Source: Ascarosepion bandense
Taxonomy: Eukaryota; Mollusca; Cephalopoda; Sepiida; Sepiidae
Direction of reading: 5' to 3'
Assembly (NCBI GenBank): GCA_037127315.1
Contig: JBBBDQ010000913.1
Location: 5,302,501-5,366,500, forward strand
DNA length: 64,000 bases
Shown: one piece after another, positions 30,277-38,774 of the stretch
How positions within the stretch are numbered: the stretch's first letter is position 1
Layout of the letters: each line of letters starts with the position of its first letter
Made by a program: the position numbers and the translations under genes
Notes under the pieces: model-generated
What the model saw: only the letters and a program-made list of their open reading frames with translations
Database searches by the model: none
What the model was told of the DNA's origin: nothing

Positions 30277-30802
30277 GTATGTTGAAGTGGATATCAGCTC
30301 AGAATGAGAAATTGGAGAGCTGAGTTCGAATTCCAGTTGAATTCATCACATTTGCTTGCACACAAATACCCTTAAGAATAATAATAATGTGTCTCTTCCC
30401 TCCAGCTATGGATTAAAAAGCTTGACAGATTGGGTTCTACATCTTCGGTTGGTAACTAGTCTAATGCAAAAAGTAATGGCAACCTAATGTGGGAAATGGA
30501 TATCAGCTCAGAATGACAAATCGGCAAACCAGTAGAATACCTTTCACTCACTTATGTGCAAATATCCTTGGGAAAGGTATTAGTCCATCTCTTCCCTCCA
30601 GTTATAGGTCAAACAACAAAACAGACTGGGTTCTATAGCCTTGGTTGGCAACTAGTCTACCACAGAAAGCAATGGCAACTGAATCTTCTGCCCAGTCAGT
30701 CATGTCTCTTTTGAGACATGATTGCCCAAAGCATGTATCACCTATGGGACTTAATTGACTGAATATGGGAAAATCTTCTACCCAATCAGTCATGTCTCTT
30801 TT
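30277..30802 (+). mobile_element. tRNA SINE nested in a tRNA SINE
   Basis: Outer copy: 30277-30494 (head GAAGTGGATATCAGCTCAGA to GGCAACCTAATGTGGGAA) resuming at about 30764 (ATATGGGAAAATCTTCTACC...CATGTCTCTTTT). Inner copy: about 30495-30763 (ATGGATATCAGCTCAGAATG to GGGACTTAATTGACTG). AATGTGGGAAA and AATATGGGAAA at the two junctions look like a duplicated target with one mismatch. The outer copy is 3' truncated. Confidence 0.8.
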
Positions 30803-31014
30803 CTTGATATATTGATAGACACCAATAATAATATATTTACTAATTCTCTATATAAAAAAACTAAGTAGTATAAACACTCACAACTATAAAAGAGAATGTC
30901 CTAACAACTACACAATAGCGATTATACAAAATTTAATAAACCATGCAAAAGTTAATTCTTCCATGAAAAAGATTTTCTACATTGAATTAAAAGACATTGT
31001 ATGCAAGCAGCATT

Positions 31015-31380
31015 CACCCTAGTTGGGTTGAGCCAGCTCCCCAATGGAGGACGTTTCATTGGGATTTGTTTAAGGGTTGGGTCCCAAGTCCTACCCAGTT
31101 ATTTAACCCATAACTGGAGGGAAGGGACGGATTAACACCTTTTCCAAGGGTGCTAGTGTGCAAGTGAATGCAAGGCATTCAACTGAAATCTGAACTCGGT
31201 GAGCCGAGTTCTCTTTCCGAGCCGATATCCACTGTACCACAACACACATCCGTCACTAACCACTTACAGCACCTGGTATTCCCAAGGGTCACCCATCTAA
31301 GTACTGACCAGGCTCAACGTTGCTTAACTTTGGTGATATAGTGAGAACCAGTGTATTCAATGCGATATGACCGTAAGACA
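31015..31380 (-). mobile_element. 5S-tRNA chimeric SINE, near full length
   Basis: Reverse strand: 5S-like head (31377-31264: ATTGAATACACTGGTTCTCA, AAGTTAAGCAACGTTGAGCC, GGTCAGTACTTAGATGGGTG, ACCAGGTGCTGTAAG), linker AGTGACGGATGTGTG, tRNA-like head (GTTGTGGTACAGTGGATATC), body (TTGGAAAAGGTGTTAATCCG, GGGTTAAATAACTGGGTAGG) and the family end CCTTAAACAAATCCCAATGA to CCAACTAGGGTGAATGC. Same architecture as 27116-27506, so the fusion is a property of the family. Confidence 0.9.
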
Positions 31381-31504
31381 TTAAACTCTCATTAATAATG
31401 ACTTTCCTAATTACATCGTTGATGAACAAATTAGATGAACCATTAGAAATATTAACATAAATCAGAAAGAACATAATACTCCATCAAATAAACCTAAACA
31501 CTTT

Positions 31505-31620
31505 AACCTACAATCAAATACTACAAACAATCAAATACTACAAACAATCAAATACTACAAACAATCAAATACTACAAACAATCAAATACTACAAACAATC
31601 AAATACTACAAACAGATGAA
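31505..31620. repeat. 17-bp tandem repeat, about 7 copies
   Basis: Unit AATCAAATACTACAAAC repeated with essentially no variation. Confidence 0.95.
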
Positions 31621-31679
31621 AAATTTTTTAAGTACACCACTGATCCCAGTAAAATAACAAAACTAATTATATATTTGTC

Positions 31680-31995
31680 TATATTTCTGAGATGAGTACA
31701 GTATTTACAGTGGATATAGACATTGGTTAGTTCCTGTGATTTGAACCAAAGAGTTGTGAGTTCAATACCAGGCTACAGCAGTGGTGAACAAGTAACTTGC
31801 AGTGTTAGAGGGAGATAACTCATGACTTCCAATCAAAGCTTTACACAAGGAATGAGGATGATATACCCCAGTGATTGTAATAAAGAGTTTGGCTCAAAAT
31901 TCCTAGCACCTGAAGAAGGCCGGAGTGTACAACGCCCAAAACGTTGTACAAATGGCAACAAAGATGAGAACAATAGTCTGAATAATGTAAATACT
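31680..31995 (+). mobile_element. PLE-associated tRNA-like flank and tail
   Basis: ACAGTGGATATAGACATTGG, GAGTTCAATACCAGGCTACA (B-box-like), GATATACCCCAGTGATTGTA, then CTGAAGA at 31910-31916, a GGCCGGAGTGTACAACGCC stem-loop, CAAA in place of GAAA (31937-31940) and AACAAAGATGAGAACAATAG. This is the most complete copy of this flank-tail unit in the window, shared with 36520-36760. Confidence 0.6.
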
Positions 31996-32503
31996 GTAAT
32001 TATATACTATACTAAATTTAATACAACCAACTCAATCATTTACAATAACACCTCTCTGTCAACTAATGTTTAGCAAAAGACTAACATTGTATATCAATTT
32101 AAATGTTCAAGGAAGATTGTATCTCTAACATAAATAAATATATTGATTACATGATAACATTATCAAGGAGAATTACATATGTTAGATTCAAGTTCTTTTG
32201 AACAACATTTAAAGGAACATTTCTGTCCATATTCCTGATTCAGAGAAATATTGATCGACAATACAAGTATACTCCATCACAAAAATAAAAACATGAAGCC
32301 CTCTGTATAAAAAATTTACATCCAACAATAAAATTAATTATAAATATCGCAACAATGTTTTAAAATGTCTATAACAAGATTTTAAAATATCTATATCGAA
32401 TTTTTAAAAAAAATGTAATTATAACAGAAAATGTAATTATAATTTTGCATACAAAAAAGGTATAACTGTCAAATACATTAACTTTTGTCTTAGAAATTCA
32501 CTG
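31996..32503. other. Unassigned A+T-rich sequence
   Basis: No recognisable features. Confidence 0.55.
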
Positions 32504-32531
32504 CTGAAGATGATCTTTGATGAGATTGAAA
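32504..32531 (+). ncRNA. Hammerhead-ribozyme-like core
   Basis: CTGAAGA (32504-32510), stem II GATCT (32512-32516) with AGATT (32523-32527), then GAAA (32528-32531). Homologous to 4104-4132 on the opposite strand with the same stem but a different loop. Stems I and III not resolved by eye. Confidence 0.45.
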
Positions 32532-33055
32532 GTACTTGAGAAAACAAAAAACTATAGCACCTTCTTTAATATTTTTAATTGTGACATAAGGACTGGCAGA
32601 ACATAGAGAGGGCAGAGGGAGGCAGCTGCCCAGGGTACACCATTATGAGGCGCAAAATTTCATGGTGATTGGCAAGTATATTGCCAGAACTGAGAGTGAA
32701 TTGCAAATAAAATATTCTATTTCGAATATTTTTACAAAAAACATGTAAAAATCTTGCCTAATTAACTATATCCAATTTAACCAAATTTATTTAGATGTAG
32801 CGAAAAAATTAAGATCAAGTTCGGTTTGGGTAGGCCAAGTTTTAACGTATTTATCAGTCAAAATATTAGAAAATTAAATCAAAAGTGATGATAGAGGACC
32901 TAAAATTCCTCTTTATTTACCTTAATATCCTTTTCATGACTGCCTACAGATACTTATTTCATTAATGGCACATCATGAATTATTTTGACGATGACACTCA
33001 ATAGTTCTTCAATCATGCACAGTGTGGACAAAAGTGTGTACTGGCCAAAATGTGA
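32532..33055. other. Unassigned sequence
   Basis: Nothing recognised. Confidence 0.55.
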
Positions 33056-33059
33056 AATT

Positions 33060-33451
33060 GGTAAAAGAAATTGAACTCGGCTCCCTGATTTGTCGTTCTG
33101 AGTTGATATCTACTGAACCACAATGCACAATGCTGTGGTTGAATGTGCATTGTGGTGCAGTGGATATTGACTTGGAACGACAAATTGGGGAGGTGAGTTC
33201 GAATTCCAGTTGAATTCCTTGCATTCACTTACTCACAAATACCCTTGGGAAAGGTATTAACCCATCTCTTCCCTCCAGTTATAGGTTAAATAATAGGACA
33301 GATTGAATTCTGTAGCCTTGGCTGGCAACCAGTCTACCACAGAAAGTAATAGCAACCTACTGCAGAATAATTTTCCGCCCAGTCATTCATGTCTCTTTTG
33401 AGACATGATCGCCCAAGCGTACATCATGTATGGCATTTAACAGACTGACTG
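33060..33451 (+). mobile_element. tRNA SINE with an extra inverted head
   Basis: 33143-33451 is a full SINE (GTGCATTGTGGTGCAGTGGA to GGCATTTAACAGACTGACT). Immediately upstream, 33060-33130 is a second copy of the head only, on the reverse strand (TGTGCATTGTGGTTCAGTAG, GAGTTCAATTTC). The two heads face away from each other across 13 bases, forming an imperfect ~65-bp inverted repeat. Confidence 0.85.
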
Positions 33452-34177
33452 ATGTATGGAACTGCATCTTCAGAGTTTTAATTGCCTTAAGGTGCTTATC
33501 TGGCTGTCTTTGAGACTTTACACATGTACAACACAGACACATAATCTGAGGAACAGAACACTGATTGCTTTTGTAAATCCTTTCTTGGTTAATCCAAGAT
33601 CTTCTCAGAGTCACTTCATGTGTGCATTCTTCAATCTATCTGATAAGCAAATTCACTAAGTTGACTGTATTCTCTTGTGTAACAGAAATATTTTACTTGA
33701 AATAAGTAAATTATTTCAAAGCCAGAAATTATTCCAAATATTCAAAAAATCTGATAGAATTAACTTACACAAGTTAATTATTTCCATTATTTTACCAAGG
33801 AAACAAAAATCCCTGCACCCTGACAAACATTCCTTATTTGATAACGTTCTTTATATATAGCCATTTCCAGTGAGAATTGATCTGGTAATAATTAATAAAA
33901 ATAAATCCCTATTATATACAAAAGAAATATCAAATATTTAAATGTCGTAATTACATTTAAATATATTGTGATTTTCTAAGCATAGCATAGATGCAGTACA
34001 AACCAAATGTATGGAGCACACAGTGTGAACCAAACTCACCAGTCCTAAATACACAAATAAATATGATTGTAAAATTCATGAAAATCTGAGTCATGCTATA
34101 GACATAGGATAATATGAATATTTATAAATATATACTTAATAGCTCCATAATATTACATTGAGCACTGTTTTATTAAC
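33452..34177. other. Unassigned sequence
   Basis: No recognisable gene or repeat. Confidence 0.55.
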
Positions 34178-34183
34178 ACCAAA

Positions 34184-34184
34184 A

Positions 34185-34214
<30 letters not shown>
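34184..34214. repeat. (GT)n microsatellite
   Basis: About 15 GT units. Confidence 0.9.
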
Positions 34215-34216
<2 letters not shown>

Positions 34217-34259
34217 AAACCCATATGTATATTTAGTGATATCCATATCTACCTACCTA

Positions 34260-34645
34260 CACTACCGGCCATAATTATTAGGCAACCCCAGTTCTTTTTT
34301 TAAAGAAATGATGTATTTCATACTATTTTTAGTACTTATTGCCAAATGAAAATAGAATGGTTCTTTTGTTATTACTTTGCAAAATTTTACAAGGCAAGGA
34401 AGCAAAGATGAACACATCGGAATCACCCTGAATTTTCTTCATTCTTACATTGATAAAACTGCAATATAGGTAATTGTTAAATATTTATAAATTCATTTGA
34501 TGCACATGTTATTGCGCAGTATTAACAAAAGAACCATTCTATTTTCCTTTACAATTATTCACTTGGCAATAAATACTAAAAAACAGTATGAAATACATAA
34601 TTTTTTCAAGACATTGGAGTAGCCTAATAATTATGGCCAGTAGTG
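34260..34645. mobile_element. Tc1/mariner-type MITE, complete, 386 bp
   Basis: Terminal inverted repeats CACTACCGGCCATAATTATT and its near-exact complement AATAATTATGGCCAGTAGTG, flanked by TA on both sides (34258-34259 and 34646-34647). Internal arms also pair over about 100 bases (GAAATGATGTATTTCATACT with AGTATGAAATACATAA). No coding capacity. TA target duplication and the terminal sequence are typical of Tc1/mariner non-autonomous elements. Other copies: 28532, 28758 and 62664. Confidence 0.9.
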
Positions 34646-34757
34646 TATATCTATATATGAGATACATCAATTAATAATTATACGTATGTGGGTATGCACA
34701 TGTATAATATTATTTAGGTGTTACTAAAACAGTGCTCAATGCACTATGAACAAAGCT

Positions 34758-34762
<5 letters not shown>

Positions 34763-34802
<40 letters not shown>
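34763..34802. repeat. (TA)n microsatellite
   Basis: About 20 TA units, left of the palindrome at 34943-35291. Confidence 0.95.
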
Positions 34803-34806
<4 letters not shown>

Positions 34807-34942
34807 TAAAATACTTTAATCCAAACAGAAAAGTAGTAAGGTAAATCCCCAAAAACTTGATCCTAATTAATATTAAATTTTAAAATTAAAAAATGATACA
34901 GGAGGAGAGCTCAATGTAATTAGAATTACAGAGCTAATATAA

Positions 34943-35283
34943 AATAAAATAAATTTTCAATATTCAAAATTGTTGAATGAACATTTCAACATGAAATCCT
35001 AAGAGAGATTTCACGTCTCCTCAGCAACAGTCCATATTCAAAAATGAGAAAAAAAAAAAAAATATGACAGTTAAGATTAGAGAAATTTACTTACAACTAT
35101 CTAATAGTAAAAAATAAAAATAGACTGATTTACAAAAAAATTTTTGTGACGTAAATTTCTCAAATCTTAACCATCCTTTTTTTATTCTCATTTTGGAATA
35201 TGGACTGTTGCTGAGGAGACGTGAAATCTCTCTTAGGATTTCATGTTGAAATGTTCATTCAACAATTTTGAATATTGAAAATT

Positions 35284-35291
<8 letters not shown>
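34943..35291. repeat. Palindromic fold-back element, ~120-nt arms
   Basis: Left arm TAAATTTTCAATATTCAAAA...CAGCAACAGTCCATATTC is matched almost perfectly by the reverse complement ending at 35291 (GAATATGGACTGTTGCTGAG...TTTTGAATATTGAAAATTTA). Pairing continues inward in part (TTAAGATT/AAATCTTAA). TA microsatellites lie 140 bases to the left (34763-34802) and directly at the right end (35287-35319). Confidence 0.9.

Positions 35292-35319
<28 letters not shown>
35287..35319. repeat. (TA)n microsatellite
   Basis: About 16 TA units at the right end of the palindrome. Confidence 0.95.
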
Positions 35320-35323
<4 letters not shown>

Positions 35324-35449
35324 TTATATGGCAACGGCACAACTCAAAGTTTTATGCATTAAACAACCATTAGGTGCATCTTGTGAGTTGTGCCATCAAT
35401 GTAGGACAATGCGTGTGTGTGTATATAGATATATGTATAATTTTATATT

Positions 35450-35815
35450 TATTTTTTTAATCATATCACCCCGAACAAGGCAGTAACGCCACTGATGTGC
35501 AGGGGGCTACGTAATAGTGAAAAGATTGGAAAAGAGAAAGCCGGAAACTACATCCTAAACAGGGAACAAGGGATGAGCCTCTTAACCTGTTCAATAGACG
35601 TGGGTGGAGTGTGAACCAGGCGATAGATAGATCTATCTACTCCAATTGAAAAAAAAAAACAATAAAAAACGAAACAAAGTGCGAAGATTGGAAAAGAGAA
35701 AGCCGGAAACCACATCCTAAACAGGGAAAAAGGGATGAAACCTCTTAACCTGTTCAATAAACATGGGTGGAGTGTGAACCGGGCGATAGATAGATCTGTC
35801 TACTCCAATTAACTT
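35450..35815 (-). mobile_element. Dimeric non-autonomous element with LINE-type 3' tail
   Basis: Reverse strand: two tandem ~145-bp units (ATTGGAGTAGATAGATCTAT, CACACTCCACCCACGTCTAT, AGGTTAAGAGGCTCATCCCT, GTTTCCGGCTTTCTCTTTTC) separated by an A/T linker, followed by the LINE terminus GTAGCCCCCTGCACATCAGT, GGCGTTACTGCCTTGTTCGG, GGTGATATGATT and a poly-A. Copy 43201-43530 has the same dimer. The tail equals the 3' end of the LINE at 16940-17415, but the upstream part has no RT coding. Confidence 0.75.
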
Positions 35816-35869
35816 ACTATTACCATGACAAATGTTCAGCTGATCTATAATCTTAACATCCACTTGTTC

Positions 35870-36115
35870 AGACTTTCACAGCTATGACCCATCATGCTAA
35901 ATACACAAAATCATCTCATTCTCATGCCCTTCATATTCCACTGGTAAGGAGGAAGTTCCACTCAGACATCCTCATCATCTCCTTACTTTCTCTTACATTA
36001 TGGAACAGACTCCCGAGATGATGCTTCCCTGATCTCGATGATCTTAACCTCTTCAACTCTATGCACTGCTTACTTCTTCCTCTTATACAATCATTCAGTA
36101 AGTCCTTTGAGTAAT
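35870..36115 (+). pseudogene. LINE RT C-terminal fragment
   Basis: Forward strand: HALHIPLVRRKFHSDILI, SLTLWNRLPR and CFPDLDDLNLFNSM fit the ...F..S...R...LWN.LP...FP...DLN.FK pattern at the end of LINE RTs. One stop follows the LPR. No 3' UTR signature is recognised after it. Confidence 0.5.
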
Positions 36116-36309
36116 TCTCAGGTCTTGTATTTGGGGAACAAAAGCATAAAAAATGTCTTATAATATTTACTACATTTAAAATATAAAACATATGTGCAAA
36201 TGTTGTGACAGCACTAATGTTTTTGTTGTAATCAATTTACCAAACTCAAGGGGATAATGCCACAAAGACACAAGTAATTACTAAGAATCAAAGTCAATTA
36301 AAATATTTT

Positions 36310-36425
36310 ATGAGGAACTGGAAACCCAATCCTAAACAGGAAACAAAGGATAAATATCTGCGCCTGTTCAAAATATTAGGGAGGAGTGGGCAATAAGCAA
36401 ACCTATCCACTCCTAATATTTGTCT
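36310..36425 (-). mobile_element. Monomeric fragment of the dimeric element
   Basis: ACCCAATCCTAAACAGGAAA and CCACTCCTAAT in forward text match the 145-bp unit of 35450-35815, diverged and without the LINE tail. Confidence 0.5.
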
Positions 36426-36429
36426 ATAT

Positions 36430-36760
36430 TTCTGAGATTATGTAGTATTTATAGTATTTACATTATGAGGACTATTGTCCCCATCTTTATTGCCATTTGT
36501 ATGATGTCTCGGCTATGTGTCCTTAAAGACACATAGCCAAGTGGATATAGATGTTGGTTAGTTCTTGTGACTTAACCCAAAGTGTTGTTAGTTCAATACC
36601 AGGCTACAGCCGTGGTGAACTTACTGGGTCAGAGGGTGATAACTCATGACTACCAAAAAGAGGCTCTAGGCAAAAGGGATGAGAATGATATACCCCAGTG
36701 ATTATAATAAAGGGTTCTGAATAATGTAAATACTCTATTCGCTCCTATTGAAGAGGAAAA
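36430..36760. mobile_element. Inverted PLE-tail plus PLE-associated flank
   Basis: 36440-36515 is a reverse-oriented PLE-type tail (forward text GAGGACTATTGTCCCCATCT, TGTATGATGTCTCGGC). 36520-36760 is a forward copy of the tRNA-like flank (ATAGCCAAGTGGATATAGAT, TTAGTTCAATACCAGGCTAC, GATATACCCCAGTGATTATA). They meet at the palindromic GTGTCCTTAAAGACAC. Confidence 0.55.
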
Positions 36761-36764
36761 GCAA

Positions 36765-36930
36765 ATCTAAACTTATTTATAAATGGAACTTTGTGTGTGT
36801 GTGTCCATTACCCCTGGGTCAGGGTGGACCTGGAAACAACAGCAATTAAGAGGCGGTACTATGCTCCTCAACACTTTCCAATTAGAGTCTTTGTTGCCGG
36901 ATGCAGTTTATCATCATACCCAGGACAAAA
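36765..36930. mobile_element. End of a CTAG repeat joined to the 3' end of the 486-bp retroposon
   Basis: 36765-36806 (AATCTAAACTTATTTATAAA...) is the terminal 40 bases of a reverse-oriented CTAG repeat. 36812-36930 (GGGTCAGGGTGGACCTGGAA...CATACCCAGGAC) is the terminal 120 bases of the retroposon seen whole at 25826-26311. Confidence 0.65.
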
Positions 36931-37490
36931 TCTTTCTCTGATGTCATGCTTTTGTTAAAATCACAGTAGACAAAGAAAAAATATGCAAAATTTTTAAATT
37001 AAATTTTGAAAACAAAAAGAAATATTTTAAATGTTCCAAACTCAACAGACAAAGGAAAATCATTGCAACAAGAAAAATTTTTTTTCAAATTTAAAAAAAA
37101 AATTAAAGAAATGGAGAAAATCAATTAACTAGAAAATGCTAAAAAAATTAATTACAATCTAAAAAGGATTTTAAGTAACAATCAAGCTGTGAATGCCAGA
37201 GAGAAAGTTTCAAATGAATTACAAGAAAAAAATGGTGAATTATGGGAAATCAATTTAGAAGCTAGATGATCAAATGAAATGATTCAAATCAAATTATGAG
37301 AACAAGCTTGTCCTTTTCTTGACTTACTACAATGATCCAACTTCTTTTTACAATCTTTTATTTTCATCTAATTTTTTTTTTTTCTAGCAAATACAGTAGC
37401 TAGAGGGACTGCAGAAGGCTGTTAACCCCGAAGTGATGTTTTTAAAGTGAGGTACTTTTGGGTAGACGACCACTACGACAACAATGATCA
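36931..37490 (+). other. A-rich sequence with a short coiled-coil-like reading frame
   Basis: About 37140-37268 reads NLKRILSNNQAVNARERVSN then ELQEKNGELWEINLEAR in the forward frame, a heptad-like charged stretch. It has no start in a proper context, stops flank it, and no family is recognised. Confidence 0.35.
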
Positions 37491-37493
37491 TCT

Positions 37494-37759
37494 ACCGGGG
37501 AGCCGAGTTCGAATTCCAATTGAATCCATTGCATTCACTTACGCATAAATACCCTTGGGAAAGGTATTAATCCATCTCTTCCCTCTAGTTATGGGTTAAA
37601 TAGCAGGACAGATTGGGTTCTATAGTCTTGGTCGGCAACCAGTCTACCTCAGAAAGTAATGGCAACCTACTGCAGGATAATCTTCTGCCCAGTCAGTCAT
37701 GTCTCTTTTGAGACATTATTGCCCAAGCGTGTATCACGTATGGCACTTAACTGACTGAC
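37494..37759 (+). mobile_element. tRNA-derived SINE, 5' truncated
   Basis: Starts at the B-box region (GGGGAGCCGAGTTCGAATTC) and runs to CACTTAACTGACTGACTT. The A-box half is missing. Confidence 0.85.
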
Positions 37760-37854
37760 TTTTGGGTATGCTGTATAAGCCTGTATATGTTGTATTGAAA
37801 TATAAGTAGTTTTAATATTGGAGAGTTAAAAAAAAAATTATAAACTACAAATTT

Positions 37855-37965
37855 AAAAAATTGGAAGATCTGGAGAGCCATGATCATCCACATCCTGAAG
37901 GGACATGGGATATAGAATATATACTGAGGAAAGAAGGTCTGAAGACTTTGAAACTCACATGACAT
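37855..37965 (+). pseudogene. RT C-terminal fragment
   Basis: NWKIWRAMIIHILKGHG corresponds to the RETWKAMIAYV segment at the end of 13489-14110. Only about 30 codons remain. Confidence 0.5.
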
Positions 37966-37999
37966 ATTTAAGGTGAGGCAGAGAGGAACAGAGAATGCC

Positions 38000-38560
38000 A
38001 AATTTTTTTTAATAATCATTTCAACTGAAGCAAGGCAATTCCACCACTGGTGTGCAAGGAGAGAAAAAAAAAAAACAAAGAAACAGGGAACAAGTTACCA
38101 GAGATTTAAAAAAAAAAAAAAAAAAAAAAAGGCACGAGACAGTCAGGAATCAGGAAGATAGAAGATAATAATTAACGTTACACTTTTGGTTATTGTACCT
38201 ATCAGGAAAGCAAGTATATGGATGGGAGTTCCACAGGCAGGAAGAGTAGAAGTGGCAGTTAACATTTGACTGTTTTGACAGTAAAAGGGTCGGACCTAAT
38301 TGCCAGTCTAGTAGTACAGTTAAATTCATGTGGTCAGGGCACCAGGTAAAGAAACTTATTGGAGCAGAAACCATGATAATATTTGTCGAAAAGACAGAAA
38401 GAAATCACATCGCGTCAGTGAGAAAGTGATCTAAGACAAGATGCCATATCAGGACCAATGACATTGCAGATCCTTCTTTAGATTTTGTTGAGAACCCTGA
38501 GATGAATAGCAGAAGTTTCCAAACAAATATGGCAACAGTATTCAATCTAACAAGGATCTA
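38000..38560 (-). pseudogene. LINE 3' end with decayed RT C-terminus
   Basis: Reverse strand: LWNSHPYTCFPDRYNNQKCN before the stop, preceded by TGN.VRPFYCQNS..., the counterpart of ATGSHPFTV. It is followed by a GTGGAATTGCCTTGCTTCAG-type tail. Several frameshifts. A poly-A of about 21 residues lies at 38110-38130 within the 3' part. Confidence 0.65.
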
Positions 38561-38603
38561 ATAGTAAAAAGACATACGGCGTAACCCTAATACAAGAGTT
38601 GTT

Positions 38604-38758
38604 GTAACCCGGATACATTTTCTCTTATATCTGGGTTTCTCTTATACCGGGGTTTGGTCTATTTTATATACATTACCACAGGCTCTAATTTGGGGCCAGA
38701 TAAATATCTCTTATATCAGAGTTTATCTTTTATCCGGGTCTCTTATATCCGGGTTATA
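38604..38758. mobile_element. Small MITE-like element with CCGGGTT-type inverted ends
   Basis: Ends TAACCCGGATACATTTTCTC and CTCTTATATCCGGGTTATAC are inverted relatives. Internally (T)CTCTTATA(T/C)C(C/T)GGG is repeated four times in both directions. No coding capacity. Superfamily not assigned. Confidence 0.5.
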
Positions 38759-38774
38759 CATTACTAAAAGCTAC

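Noticed and set aside
31505..31620. 17-bp direct repeats as a CRISPR array
   Set aside because: Repeats are contiguous without unique spacers, and the context is an animal-type repeat landscape. No cas-like gene.
33009..33228. Three overlapping 63-71-codon frames on both strands
   Set aside because: They read the inverted SINE heads.
35021..35240. Hammerhead-like CTGAGGAGACGTGAAATC in the palindrome arms
   Set aside because: CUGAGGA is followed by GAAA after only five bases, too short for a stem II of the usual form. Left as part of the fold-back.
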